Source: Haliclona indistincta (Eukaryota > Porifera > Demospongiae > Haplosclerida > Chalinidae). From it: a stretch of 64,000 nt of DNA. The stretch's first letter is position 1. Each line of letters opens with the position of its first letter. Below, one piece after another: positions 13,214-24,957 of the stretch. The notes beneath the pieces were generated by a model that was not told the DNA's origin, made no database searches, and was given only the letters and a program-made list of their open reading frames with translations. The stretch spans positions 6,933,422 to 6,997,421 of the forward strand of contig OZ024790.1 in NCBI GenBank assembly GCA_964017065.1. Reading direction: 5' to 3'. A program made the position numbers and the translations under genes.

Positions 13214-13413
13214 GGTTTAGTTATGCTGGGCAGATGGTGGTTGGTGGCATGGGGAATGCAGGTTAGTATAAATAATACTTATCCTTATAATTTATTATTA
13301 AAATCGTGGTTTTCATTAGGGGTTTTAAAGATTTTGTCAAGACAAAATTAATTCTCAAATTAATTATGATTATTTTGGTAATCTATGTACTAAAACTCAG
13401 CTTAACTGAATGC

Positions 13414-13604
13414 TCATGCCTAAATTTAGGCATGCATGTCAATGCTAATGCCTAAATTTAGGCATGCATGTCAACTCATGCCTAAATTTAGGCATGCATG
13501 TCAACTCATGCCTAAATTTAGGCATGCATGTCAACTTGACAGAATGCTCATGCCTAAATTTAGGCATGCATGTCAACTCATGCCTAAATTTAGGCATGCA
13601 TGTC
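13414..13604. repeat. Second array of the TGCCTAAATTTAGGCA palindrome
   Basis: Six copies of the same palindrome as at 6103-6380, here extended to CATGCCTAAATTTAGGCATG. Several are in a 30 bp period with the spacer CATGTCAACT. The array lies 200 bp beyond the right edge of the 24 bp minisatellite. Confidence 0.9.
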
Positions 13605-14547
13605 TAATATTGTCTGTTTCTCATGCCTATAGGAGCATTTGCTGTCGCAACACTGAAGATAAGTCTGATTGACCGCCATTGTCTTCTGATAACCACTGAA
13701 GAACTGGCTCAGCAACAACTTGCCGAGTTCATATCTGAAGAATAACAGTAGAACAGAACAATAGACTCACCATGCATTATCATTATTATAAAAAGTCATT
13801 TCAAATAATACAACAAACTGAAGCAGTGATAAACTAGCCGTTTCTTTAGCATTATGCTAACAAATATACAAAATAATAATAAATTTGAACAAAAAATAAT
13901 TGGACAAAATAAAAAATAATGTGTGAGTAGTATAGCAATAGAATGGTTGTTTAGCATAATATCAATAATGAATGCAAACACATGATTCCCTAGATGATGA
14001 GTAGTATCTCAGTAAAGGTATAGTAATCAAGTTTAAGTATAGTTATTTCTATTATGACTTTCTATTATAATTGACCCCATATCTGAAATTTTATTATACT
14101 GGAAGCTTATGCTCTATGGTTTGTGCTTTGCTGTAAGAACCGCTGTACTGCACCTGATAGATTGCAACCAGCACACATCGGTCATTCTTTTACTGCATAA
14201 GGACTTTTACCAAGATATAATTATTATTGTAAATGGAGTAAAATGCTGTCTATGCGGCCTGTCTAACCAAGAGAGCTATAGGGTGTACACTCACTGTGTC
14301 TAAGTCAGTGAAAAATGTGGATGAAAAAATGAAATGATCAAAATTAGTATAAAATACTTGTTAATTTATGGTAATTTATGCGCATTTAATATTTAATTTG
14401 TGATAAAACCCAAAAGCTACCTCTAGAACAATGCTATCATCTATTTTATAACTCTAGGGATGTATATCTTCCTAAAAATCACCATTAACCTTAGTCCCTC
14501 AAAATGATACCCTCCAACCCCTCGGGCTCATGGACTAATACTTCAAC
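13605..14547. other. Mostly AT-rich; one possible exon end
   Basis: At about 13,696-13,745 a plus-strand frame reads EELAQQQLAEFISEE and then a stop. It could be the tail of an exon, but no splice partner was found. The rest is AT-rich without recognisable features. Confidence 0.3.
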
Positions 14548-14839
14548 TTGTTATTGAAAAACCTATTCATTTTGCCACATGTATGTACACAGCTGGATAG
14601 TCTTGTCAAGCAACTGATAGATTTGGTAACTAGCTTCAGTGTTAATGCTGATGAAAACCTGGAGTTCCGGCTTGCCCATGACATTTTGTTTCGTGAGGTA
14701 AAATAACAGTATATAAGCATGCAAATGCAAATTACATGTGATGTATTATTGTCATGCATAACAGGCAATGAAACTGGCACTCATGAATTGTAATCCAGAA
14801 ATGTCCAATGAAGACATCATGACAGCATTGTATGGATAG
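14548..14839 (+). pseudogene. C-terminal two-exon gene fragment, family unknown
   Basis: An open frame runs from about 14,548 through LVKQLIDLVTSFSVNADENL and LAHDILFRE to 14,697, followed by a GTAAAA donor. A 67 bp intron ends in ACAG at 14,764. The frame continues in phase 0 (AMKLALMNCNPEMSNEDIMT) to a TAG at 14,837-14,839. The joined piece is about 75 residues. No upstream exon was found, because a stop lies just before the start and no clear acceptor is present. I do not recognise the family. It may be the C-terminal end of a transposon or host protein cut off by rearrangement. Confidence 0.35.
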
Positions 14840-15067
14840 TTTTATAATTATTTTAAAATTTCAAACTACATGTATTGTCTAATTTTAATATACACCATAC
14901 ACTCATTTTAATATACACCATACACTCAATAAAATGTGATAGATAATTATTTGCAAGAAGAAAGTGGATGTGTTATACTGACAGTGTGAGTAAATCAGAC
15001 TAAAACCTATGACAGGTATACTACATGTTTGGCACGCAGGCATAAAATAAGTAATGATGTGTCCTGA

Positions 15068-15410
15068 GAGAATGGATTGGTAGCCTGCATGAGAGAGCAT
15101 CAAGAGATGACAGGTCTGATAGAGAATGGACTATAGCCTGAGAGTGCATCAAGAGATGACAGGTCTGATAGAGAATGGACTAGCCTGAGAGTGCATCAAG
15201 AGATGACAGGTCTGATAGAATGGATAGACTAGCCTGAGAGTGCATCAAAAGATGACAGCTCTGAAACAAGCGGCACTAACCTGAGAGTGCATCAAGAGAT
15301 GACAGGTCTGATAGAATGCACTAGCCTGAGAGTGCATCAAGAGATGACAGGTCTGATAGAGTGGATAGACTAACCTGAGAGTGCATCAATAGAGGACAGG
15401 TCTGGGTTGG
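15068..15410. repeat. Minisatellite, unit about 46 bp, about 7-8 copies
   Basis: Tandem copies of a unit containing GAGAGTGCATCAAGAGATGA, then CAGGTCTGATAGA, then a variable ATGGACTAGCCT part. Units differ by small indels (TAG and GATAGA insertions). Diverged CTGAGAGTGCAT fragments continue at about 15,619-15,680. Confidence 0.85.
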
Positions 15411-16137
15411 CTTTGCAACTCAACGGTGGAGACTGCATGTGTGGCAGCTAGCCAGTGCACGATACTGTTCCGGCCTAGTAGTCATCATCCAGAGTGCCAC
15501 AGACATTGCAGTAGGTTGAGCACGCTGTGAGCCCGGCCTATCTATAGATCACGAGAAGGCGACTTGAACCATGCGCTGGTCATGTGTTCGACAGGAAGTT
15601 TGGTGGGCGTAGCACTGGCCTGAGAGTGCATCTGATGGGCGTGGCACTGGCCTGAGAGTGCATGACCTGAGACTGCATCGGGATGACAAGTCCTTATCAA
15701 CCAACCTGCAAACCTCTGTACAGTGGAGAATACTGGTTGGTTTTTTAGATATACTGCACAAATCGTTGCTAAGGACGTCACTTATAATGATATTCACAAT
15801 CAAAATAATCATATTCACGCAATAATAATTAGATTCACAAGCGCTAATTGCATTCTTGCTGGCTAAACGGTTGCTAGGCAAACTAGTTGCTGTTACAAGT
15901 GCAACTATAAGCCAAACCACAGGCCACACCACGCTTCCATATTTGGAACAGTATTAGCTGAGTGTTTGCTTGTGCCATTAAATAGAGTCTCGAGTAAAAT
16001 GTGCGCGTGGAAACTGACTGCTTAGAGAAAGAACCGACCTACAAGAAACCACCAAATTTTAGCTTGCTGTAACTCAGCGATGGAGTTTCAACAGTACTCA
16101 AGAGTTGCAGCATGGATTCTTCGTCGACTTTGCATTA
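15411..16137. other. No gene recognised
   Basis: Only short frames and diverged fragments of the neighbouring 46 bp repeat were seen. Confidence 0.5.
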
Positions 16138-16270
16138 TTTTCACCAGAAGCCGCCACGAGCTCTTTAGTGTGAGAAGCTAGCTGATCCGTTGAAAAAATG
16201 TCGGCCAATCTTCTCTTAACAGAAGTCAAAGGGTTGTGGTTTATCTTAGAGAGGCGGCTTCTGGTGAAAA
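16138..16270. mobile_element. Small inverted-repeat element, 133 bp
   Basis: TTTTCACCAGAAGCCGCC at 16,138-16,155 is perfectly inverted at 16,253-16,270. It can form a hairpin with a loop of about 97 bp. A tiny MITE is the simplest reading; no target duplication could be assigned with confidence. Confidence 0.5.
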
Positions 16271-16646
16271 GTTAGCAACTTAGCTTATCTTAAGTTTTCT
16301 GTTCAATGTACTAGCATACAGTACTTCTGACAATAGCTAGGCAGAAGATAGTCAAAATCAGTCTGTGTCTTTAAACTGTTAATGTTTTTGTACACAGCCA
16401 AAAATCGAAACCTGTATCAAGGTAGTATTCGGGCATGATACGGGCATGTAGCATCATTGTTGTATCCGGCATTCCCGGTAATCGCCGGTATCATGCTTGT
16501 AACTACAATATCGTAACAGCGCTGAATCAACGTTGTATCAATGCTGTATTTCGCTACATTGTTGTAAAAGATTGTAGCATCAGCCTTGTATCAATATTGT
16601 ATCTACCATGTTTCATGAATTTGATTTACATTGTTGTAAACAGGTT

Positions 16647-19600
16647 CTATTGATTCATACAAAAAACATTCAAACAGTACAAAGGATTAGTTTCAAAATT
16701 ATGAGCAAACTGCAGTCTATCCAAAGCAACCTCTTCTCGTTCTACGACAACAGATCTGCTTTCCACATAATGGCATGACTTGTCACATTGATGCACGAAC
16801 GACACTTCAACTTGCACAGCAGTAGATGGCACGAGACTATATCTTTCAGTAACTGTGTACAGAGGACAGTCAAGGTTATTAACGACTCCTGCCATGGACT
16901 GCATCAGCTGAACCAAGCACATTCGATGTTGTGCACTCTCCACACCAACCAAAAACATTCCATATATCATCTTTAAAATAAACAGAGAAGTATGCATTGT
17001 GATAAATTTTTACACACCCAGACAAACCTCAGTGTTATCTTCCAGTTTGATGAATGAACCACTGTGTGTCAATTGACCAGTCTTTGTGATCACACCACTG
17101 TGTACATTCACTAGATCACTCAGTGTAACGTGTTCAGGTAGAATCAGTGAGGAAGAAGAACACAGACTTGCTATGTCTGCTGGCATGCCACTGTCATCAA
17201 CACACACCTCAACCTCTCCAAGAACTCTTTTGCGCTTTTTACTCTGCATAAAAACATAATAAAACACACAAGTATAGCAAACATTATTTATACTGACCCT
17301 TAGCAAACGTAGACAGCCATGATGATAGATATCTTTTTCGTTATGAAGAGTGCGAATCGGAATGTTGTTCAGAAAGTGTTGAACAGCAACAGATGAATAC
17401 AGCTCCTGTAAGCCAGCTCCACTATTATTACCACAAAGGCTAATCAATATCAATCATAGTTAATTTCACACAAACCATGGCTTTCCGTCGTATGATCCTC
17501 CATCTCCCAGATATCGCAACTGCTCAAGTATTGCAAAACAGTTTGCAATATCCTTGCTTGGAGACTGGCGGTTGCCATAGACATTGAATGTACGCAAAAT
17601 AGAATTGAATGCCTCACATCTGAAGAAATATTAAAGAATCATGAAAGAAAACTGCATGTTCACTTTATTATACCTTTCAGTATTGAATGCAGATGATGGT
17701 CCAAAATCAGCCATATTGTCTGCAAGATGCAAGAAAAGGTGAATCTTCTGCTTGGCAAGCATTTCAGGATAAGCCTCTTTGACAGCCTGAACAAACTCTA
17801 TACATAATCTACGATATTCGATTATGTTGTTCGGAGAAAAGGGAGTCACATAGGCTATTTGAAATACCTATGCGAAATAATCACTGTAACGTTAGTGGTA
17901 CAATGGTTACAGTTAATATTACCTTAGAAAGACAAATCCATGGATGAAGTTGTTCTTCAGTAACAAAGTCCTCAACAATAAAGACAGCCACCTGCATTCA
18001 TCATTTGCATTATAATAATTGAACTACGTGACCAACCTGGATCCATGCCTTAAAGTCTCTTCCGACAAAAGATCGATAGTTTCTGGTTAGATTTCCCAGG
18101 ACCTTTTCATCAATTCCTGACAGTGGGAATGCCTGCAACTGAGCATGGAGTTCCTTCTTTTGCTGAGGTGAAAGCGATGCCATGAGTTTATGCAATAGAT
18201 ACTTGCATGGCCCCAACAGTATCGTGTGCAATGTCTCAACAGGTGTTGACCTGTAAGTATAATACCATATGAGCATAATTATACACAAAAGTAGGCACTG
18301 GTCACAATCAGTCACCAAATATATTGTACGTTCAATTATATACATGTATACCATAAAAAAATAATTATTATCACTTACTTGTACAAGTCACAAGGAAGAG
18401 ACATCAGGTAGTTAACACTTTCTTTCAGCCCGCATTCCTTTCTAGCATCAATCTTTTTTGTTTCTGAGTCTTTCTTTTTTATTTCCTGTATTTGCCGGAG
18501 TGAAAGTTCCTTGGTTCTTAATTCTGCCACACAGTCAGAATTGTCTTTGTCAACCTGCATTCAAACAATAATAACAACATCAAGGCAACAATCCAACTTA
18601 CCAAACACATTCGACAGAATTTTTTCGCAGTTGGACCCATATGGTTGACAAATTCAGAAGCTCTAGGGTTATCTCCAATGAAAATCAATACAGGGGCGAA
18701 GACTTTGACCATCTTTTGAAGTAGAGCATCGAATGCCACAATACCTCGCTGCTCTAGGAGTAGCAGGTCACCCACTATTGGAGCACTAATTTGCATACAA
18801 TCGGCACGATTAGAACAGCCAATAAAATGATTGTTCATCAACTTGAAATTTTCATGTCGAGGTAATCCAGCAAGCAGAAGAGTCCAATAGTCAAATTTGT
18901 TCCACTTTTTACTCCTGTTCCCACTAGTATCATCAGAGTATATGATAAGTGGACAAATTACTGTCGGTAAATCAGAAATCCGTTCATTTGAAGCTGTGAA
19001 AGCAAGATAGGCCTAATGATAGAAACAGATTATTAGCAATAGAAACACAAACACTAATAATTATTGAACCTCGTCATTCATTAGATTCAATACTCCATCT
19101 CGTGAGCATTCCAAGATAATAGCCGGTGGCATTCCCTTCTGAATGGAAGTCATAGATATGCTTATTTTCTCAGCTAGCACGTGTGAAGAGGGGTCACAAT
19201 AAATGTAATTTACACGTTCATTAAACCTATTATTATGTAGTAATATAATTATGTTGAGGTTTAATAACAACTTACCTGACAAATTGCATCAATGTGGGGA
19301 GGCATTGAACCAAAGCAAATGGCTCATCATGCCCTGCCTGCGTACATGTACATTATAATGAACAAGTGTTTTTGATTATACTAACCATGTCAAAGAACTT
19401 AATGAGTTTTCCGTAAGTACGGCCATACAAGGCATGTGTACAGACAACAAATTCACCCACATAGAAGGATGTCCCTAGAAATTCTATCATAGGGGCTTGA
19501 AAGCGAGGATCATTCTTCCACCTATCACCGTGGTACAATTCCCTAGAGAACCATGGCCAATGCTCAATACTATTATAAACTGAAGCTTACTCGTAGTTGT

Positions 19601-20580
19601 CACAACCGAAAACAGGCAGTCGATGAAGCATCTTAGCAATACTTGGTGTCCCAATGCACATCTTCAATATGTGCGACGGACGTCTGATGTAAAAGGGAAT
19701 TCCCTGTTCAGTATAATGCTGAGTTGCAAGTTTAATAAATATTCAACAAAAGTTATGCATATCAAAAGAACCTTTTGTGGTACTTCTAAACCAGGCAGCA
19801 CAAAATCCTTCACTGTTGTGAAGCTGGGGACAGTAGTGGGTGCACGTGTTTGATGCAATATGTACCAGATAAACTTGAGAGTAGATTCACCCTATTATTA
19901 GTCAGTAAATTAATGCAATCAAAATACATGTCTTTCGGTACACACCAGACGATGTGGACTATTCATAAGCATGTATAAGAGAGCAAACAACTTCGAAGGG
20001 AATGGAGAGAAATCTGAGTACTTTTGGACAGATTGAAATATGTCCATAAAGTCTAGAACAACAGTATGGGCAGTAAGATTGATTAATCATACACATTATA
20101 CCTATCTGTTCTTCATCGTTTGCACATAACTCCGTGCCATCCTCAGAATCACTATACAAAGGTTGCTCTACATCAAGGGAAGGCTGTACAGCACATAATG
20201 GCAAGTCAAACTCCATGCCATCTTCATCATTGTGATCATAAACATGTTCTACTTCTAAACTAGCTTCCCTTGAACAAACCTCCTAAGATAAGCTCATGAA
20301 TTTCAAACATTAATATTATTCATGGTTGAATATACCTGTAGTAGTGGCAAGGAAGTGTCTGAAGCACGGTTCAATAGCTTCTCACGTTGCTTGTGATTTT
20401 GTGTCAGACAATGCCGTTCAAGTTTGGATTTAAATAAAAAAGACACATCACAAGTCTCGCAGTAGTGTTCTAAAGTAATAGTACGATATTAATAATACAA
20501 CTATACACATTAAACAACTGTAACTTACCTGATGACGAACTCGCAGCTTGCTTCAAAGATAAGTCGCTAATAGCAGCCAT
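16647..20580 (-). CDS. Plavaka-type transposase, multi-exon
   Basis: Translation starts at the ATG at 20,578-20,580 (MAAISDLSLKQAASSSSG), first exon 20,529-20,580, and ends at a stop at 16,647. Exon 2 carries one C2H2 finger (EHYCETCDVSF...RHCLTQNHKQ, about 20,471-20,400), a likely DNA-binding head. After an acidic linker come PFPSKLFALLYMLMNSPHRL (about 20,000-19,945), the hallmark segment IYSDDTSGNRSKKWNKFD (about 18,950-18,895), an FCRMCLV cysteine pair (about 18,615), ETLHTILLGPCKYL (about 18,235-18,190) and HLADNMADFGPSSAFNTERC (about 17,730-17,630). DDTSGNRSK.WN and FGP...F.TE.(C/F)E are well known in Plavaka transposases of fungi and animals. The last exon holds QCDKSCHYVESR. Introns are short with GT..AG. 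I saw no frame break, but not every small exon was verified base by base. The enzyme should cut and join its own CACAG ends in the nucleus. Confidence 0.75.
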
Positions 20581-20706
20581 ATCAAACATGTGCTGACAAC
20601 ACGTGCTAAAAACTTAATTATTTTAAAATAATAATTTCATTGAGATCCCGACACGTGCGCTTGGAGATTTTGCTTGTTTTTTGGCTTGTTTTCTTGTGAG
20701 CAAACA
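20581..20706. promoter_or_regulatory. Bidirectional promoter region of the Plavaka element
   Basis: This 126 bp gap separates the start codons of the divergent transposase and accessory genes, so it must carry both 5' leaders and probably both core promoters. It contains GACACGTGCGCTTGG with an E-box-like CACGTG, and a second ACACGTG nearby (about 20,599). No clear TATA box was seen in either direction. Confidence 0.5.
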
Positions 20707-21941
20707 ATGAATAATCCTTTCTTGTTCCGCCCAAGAGGTTCTCTGCAACCGGCGCAACGAAGAGGTTAGTTGCTTATAATAATGCTACTATAATAACTGT
20801 TTACATTGGAATTTGTTTATTTAGGAGTGCTGGCTTCTTCTAGGATGAATCCATATCCCAGACCAACTGAGATTAGCTCAAGCCACCAATCTTCTTCTAA
20901 CACATCAGTTTCTGGTGATCCTCTTCCCCAAGATGAAGTGCCTCAAGACCATGGATTAATGCTGCAACGTTGCTACATGTCCATCCAAGCGAACAGCAGG
21001 CAACTGCAGAGCTTACGAGAAACAGTGTCTGGCATTGGGAGGCAAATAGAAACCATTATCACTAAGCTCAACGAATGGGAAAGAGAGCGATTCAATCTCA
21101 AGGATGCTCACCTTGAAGTCAGACAAGATCATCTTTTAGTTTTGTTAATTTTTATTTATTTACATGCAGAAGCCTATTAGAGCTGAAGTAGCAAAGGCAT
21201 ATGTGAACTCCCTTCAACGCCAACTGAGTGATGAGCAACTTGTGGTAAGTATATTAACAGCAAAAAAATTATTATGATGTCATGATTCTGCATGTTAAAG
21301 AACATCGTACAGACAGTGCTTGGAGATGACATATCGGACAAGTACAAGTGCGATCTAGTGTCAGGCAGGTGTAGGGATTTAATGACTACTTTTCGGGCTG
21401 AAGAGAGGAGACGCGTAAGCAACCAGATTAAATTATAGAAGTCATGCTCATCCTCACTGATGATTTTGTTGAAATTCATTTAGATATTTGGTCGGGCTCC
21501 ATGTGTCAATGCGAAGTATAAGACTACTAGTAGTCTTGCAGATGACCTCATCAAATACTTCAACGCGCCATCGTCTACCATGATCAAGAAGACCTATACT
21601 CGGCATCTGGCTATTTTGGTAAGTAGAATGTTATTGATTATTTATAATCATAATTTTTCCAGCGTCTCTACATACAAGTGGTTCCTGATGCAGAAAAAGC
21701 AAATATGTTTTTTCCTGGTTTCAGAAAGTGGGTATCGGATTCATACAGTTCTGATACTATAACAGAGGGGGAGTATGCTGACGTCATGGCTCATGATGAG
21801 CAGCATGATTATATGCGCCATCCGACCGACCTATCTGAAGCCGAGCTCAGAGTAATGACTGCAGTGGCATGTGACCATGAAGAGCAGCTTGAGACCAGTG
21901 TTATTACTGAAGAAACTGAGGCTACTGCGGATGATCCATGA
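20707..21941 (+). CDS. Plavaka element second protein, 317 residues, unknown function
   Basis: Six exons join without a frame break: 20,707-20,764, 20,825-21,117, 21,170-21,244, 21,301-21,414, 21,484-21,618 and 21,663-21,941, totalling 954 nt including the stop. All introns are GT..AG and 50-70 bp. The N-terminus (MNNPFLFRPRGSLQPAQRRG) is basic and Pro/Ser rich. Residues of about 75-115 form a probable coiled coil (RQLQSLRETVSGIGRQIETI). The middle has a compact Cys-containing domain (KYKCDLVSGRCRDLM, FGRAPCVNAKYKTT), and the tail is acidic (EEQLETSVITEETEATADDP). CACTA elements often encode a second, DNA-binding protein alongside the transposase. That role is plausible here but is inferred only from position. 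I do not recognise a family. Confidence 0.7.
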
Positions 21942-22528
21942 CATTAATGTTGCTCATGCGCATGACTAAGTTCATTTGTTGAAAATTGTTGTTGAGTTCA
22001 TTTGTTGAAAGTGTCACATAATATCAGAGTCCTGAAATAAAATATTCCAGGTACAATTAGTGTCTTTCTTGTCCATTTCGTAATTATTATGGTCCTCATC
22101 TCACAGTATATAAGCCATTGGATTGCTAAAATATATAGCCGGCTCCAGTGCTAACATCAGAACTCACGGTTTATATTGCTAACGATTGTTATAGTCACTT
22201 TCCCGTTAGAGTCATAGCTACGTACCTTTTTACATTAATAATAATACCTTTTCCTGCAAATGGTCAGAGGTGTCGATGTCCAGCGCAGTTCCCACGGTTT
22301 TTCGGGCATGTAACATTGAAGTTATCATATCGCGCTGTATCAATATTGAAGTTACAGCATGTGAACAACATTGTTTCTTGAAATACGACCATCAAGACTG
22401 ACAGTCAGATAACAGGGTTGTAAAACCAGTATATGATGCTGTACAATGCTGTAACTATGTTGATTTCATGCAGATATCATGCGCGAAAGTCATCAATATG
22501 ATTACAGCCTTGGATATTTTTGGCTGTG

Positions 22529-23540
22529 TATTATTAATCGGCACTACTTCTTGCTCTTTAACCCTTTAAGGCCTATAGCGGATTTAGCCGTCATAATTGA
22601 CTCCACCTACTGTAGACGTCATAAATAGTGGGAAAAGTGCTCTAGAAAGGTCAAATAAAGTTTAATTGCAAAAGCTAACTTTACCTGAAAAAATCACCTG
22701 TTTTTCGCCGCGCCCTCCCCACTACAATATATAGAACGGGGGGATTTTTAAAGGGGGGTGTCCCCCCTTTAACCCGGGGTTCGAAGGGGCGGAGCCCCTC
22801 GCCGCTTTTGGCATTTTTGGGGCTTCAGGATGCCCGGAAATGCATACTTGGGCATTGAATATGGTCTAAACTATGCTGTTCGCTCACCTGGACACCACCA
22901 GGTTTTTGTATCAGTCACCAGGGCTAAACGAAGACTAAAATTGGCTGAAAAATGACGAGGTCGCAGCACTTAAGCGGCTTCAGTTTCGAATTGGGAGTGG
23001 CCAACTCAGAGTTTAGTACATGGTCGTAAACTTTGACATGCCAGGAAAAAACAGTGCTAGTTTGGAACAGCTAGCGTACTGCATGTTGTAGAAATCGCAA
23101 GACAAACTGTCAGTTTAGAGCAAGCTGAATTTTCGTCAAAATAATTCAGTCACTAAAGAGTTAATGACATGCTATACATGTATACTCTAAACAACCATAT
23201 TTGCAAATCTGCTGTGCACAGGTAATTTACTTTCTGAGATACACCAAAAACAAAAAAATTCTTCAAAATTTACACTTTCGCGTCTGTACTACCTTAAATT
23301 AATAATGTGTTATGTCGTCTTCCAGAATCTCTAGATGCCACTGTGATGGACCAGTGATCTCTCACTGAGGCTCATCATAATAGTAGCACATATCCAAACA
23401 GTCCTTTACTGTTTATGTCCAATTCTAGCATTGATTCTTTCCCATGACCAATCCTTCTACTATACTTTGACCACTCCTACAAAATGGACAATCACAGCAT
23501 ATACCACTAGTGTCATTCAATTTTAAGCCACTAGACACAC
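22529..23540. other. No gene recognised; GC-rich hairpin block
   Basis: Between the Plavaka element and the LINE remnant there is no coding segment. At 22,730-22,800 a block of G and C runs contains AAAGGGGGGTGTCCCCCCTTT, followed by GGCGGAGCCCC, which can fold into hairpins. Confidence 0.5.
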
Positions 23541-24192
23541 ACTAATTCTGTTGATGGTAATACACCTTGTGATGTGATCTACCTAGATTTCAGGAAGGCG
23601 TTTGACTCCATCCCTCATCCTGAGCTTCTGTATAAACTGTGGTTGTTTGGTATAACTGGACCCCTCTGGTTCTGGTTTAGATCTTACCTTAATGATCGTT
23701 CACACCTTGTACACATTGAAGGCTCCTCGTCTGACTTGTTACCTGTAAGATCGGGTGTCCCCAGGGAAGTGTGCTAGGTCCCTTACTTTTCTTGGTGTAC
23801 ATTAATGACCTTCCTAGTGTGATAACTTCTTGCTCTACCTACCTCTTTGCTGATGACTCAAAACTACTTGGGTCTTCCACATTTATGTTCAACATCCAGC
23901 AAGACCTTGATAATCTGGTTTCATGGTGCCACAAATGGCGTTTGTCGCTAAACACTACTAAATGTGCTGTTGTTCGGTTTACCTTCTCCTCTAAATTCAA
24001 AGCCTGCTACTACATAGAGGAAATCTAGTTCCAACTGCAGACTCTCACAAGGACCTTGGCATTTTAGTAACAGCTGATCTTTCATGGTCCAAGCATATCA
24101 ACTTCATTTGTGCAAATGCTTACAAAACTTAGAACCAACAATTTATCAATACAGTTCCGAGCAAATAGCGATTTCTACCTGTGTTGCTGATA
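23541..24192 (+). pseudogene. LINE reverse-transcriptase fragment, broken
   Basis: A plus-strand frame reads DVIYLDFRKAFDSIPHPELL from about 23,571 and continues through FGITGPLWFWFRSYL to RSGVP. A one-base deletion near 23,760 (GVPQGS expected) shifts the frame to LGPLLFLVYINDLP and YLFADDSKLL (about 23,769-23,880). After a second indel near 24,020 the HKDLGILVTADLSWSKHINF block follows (about 24,046-24,110). YLDFRKAFD, GVPQGS, FADD and HKDLG are the standard order of non-LTR reverse transcriptases of the jockey/CR1-like group. The endonuclease, the 5' half and the 3' end are absent. The copy was already dead, or died, when the 6 kb transposon landed at 24,193-24,199. Confidence 0.85.
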
Positions 24193-24556
24193 TCAGCGCC
24201 AAGAGTTCATTACCTAAGAGTATGCAACCGTCAATATACCCCCTAGGACGGCGTTGGGCATTTTCTACGTCACAAGTTTACACAACCCAGCCAGCCTCAG
24301 TGATGATAGCATTACCACAGATATGAAAGTTACCAGAATTAATGATATTCATAACTTTAGCTTTAGCATGTAGCTTTATTTTCTAGCCATGGATATTTGT
24401 ACAGACGGACTAGCAGAGTGCAGTTTGCTTGCCTATCGATAGTCTTCGACCATACCAAGTTTCAACCTCGCAGCGTTTTCCATAGTGGAAAGACGAGCCA
24501 GCCCGGTGGCGACCAATAACGATCGGTTGGGGAGATTTTTCTTAAGTTGTGTGAAC

Positions 24557-24771
24557 CGTACGAAGCTAAAACTGCTCTTGCAAGCTCTCCTGCCATCTGT
24601 GCTGAATTATTTGCGTGGATTTCGCCGAGCTATGCTCGTACGCGATATTACAGCTGTATGCTGCAGGCAGCACCGCTGTAAATAGCGTACGAGCATCGCT
24701 CGGCGAAATCCATGCAAAGAATTCTGCACAGATGGCAGGAGAGCTTGCTGGAGCAGTTTTAGCTTCGTACG
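24557..24771. mobile_element. Palindromic MITE inside the left arm of the 6 kb transposon
   Basis: CGTACGAAGCTAAAACTGCT at 24,557 is inverted at the right end (AGCAGTTTTAGCTTCGTACG to 24,771). Inner arms match too (GTGGATTTCGCCGAGC versus GCTCGGCGAAATCCATG). In the opposite arm of the host transposon the same site reads GTGTGAAC, then the 10 bp CGTACGAAGC, then TAGCCTCG (29,843-29,852 on plus). That is exactly the outer end of the MITE. Confidence 0.8.
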
Positions 24772-24957
24772 TAGCCTCGTCCCCAGGCCCCGCCTCCCAA
24801 AGCTGAGGAGAGGGCCTGGTACACATTGTATGCGCATGCGTTAATTATCGCGATCAAGTGAATATCCTGGATAATATCATTAAAAAGTATCCGGATTGGG
24901 CGTTCACCAAATACTAGAACGTACAAGAATATACTAAAAACACGTTATCGATCTAAC

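Larger units (their letters stand above)
16393..22528. mobile_element. Complete Plavaka-type (CACTA clan) DNA transposon, 6.1 kb
   Basis: The termini are inverted: CACAGCCAAAAAT at 16,393 and ATTTTTGGCTGTG ending at 22,528, each flanked by TA. CACAG fits the CACWR end rule of the CACTA/EnSpm clan, and 2-3 bp target duplications are usual there. The subterminal regions (16.4-16.6 and 22.3-22.5 kb) are crowded with TTGTATC / TGTAAC / CGGGCATG motifs in both orientations, as expected for transposase-binding repeats. Inside are two divergent genes: the transposase on minus and a second protein on plus, starting 126 bp apart. Both are open, so the element looks autonomous. Confidence 0.8.

Noticed and set aside
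8773..13351. Open frames of 540-990 codons on both strands
   Set aside because: All are read-through of the 24 bp minisatellite. The same DNA is open in several frames and gives 8-residue repeats without any domain, start context or splice signals.
6103..13604. CRISPR-like arrays
   Set aside because: The palindromic repeats with short spacers look CRISPR-like, but the repeat is only 16-20 bp, the spacers are themselves related, and the genome is eukaryotic with no cas genes.
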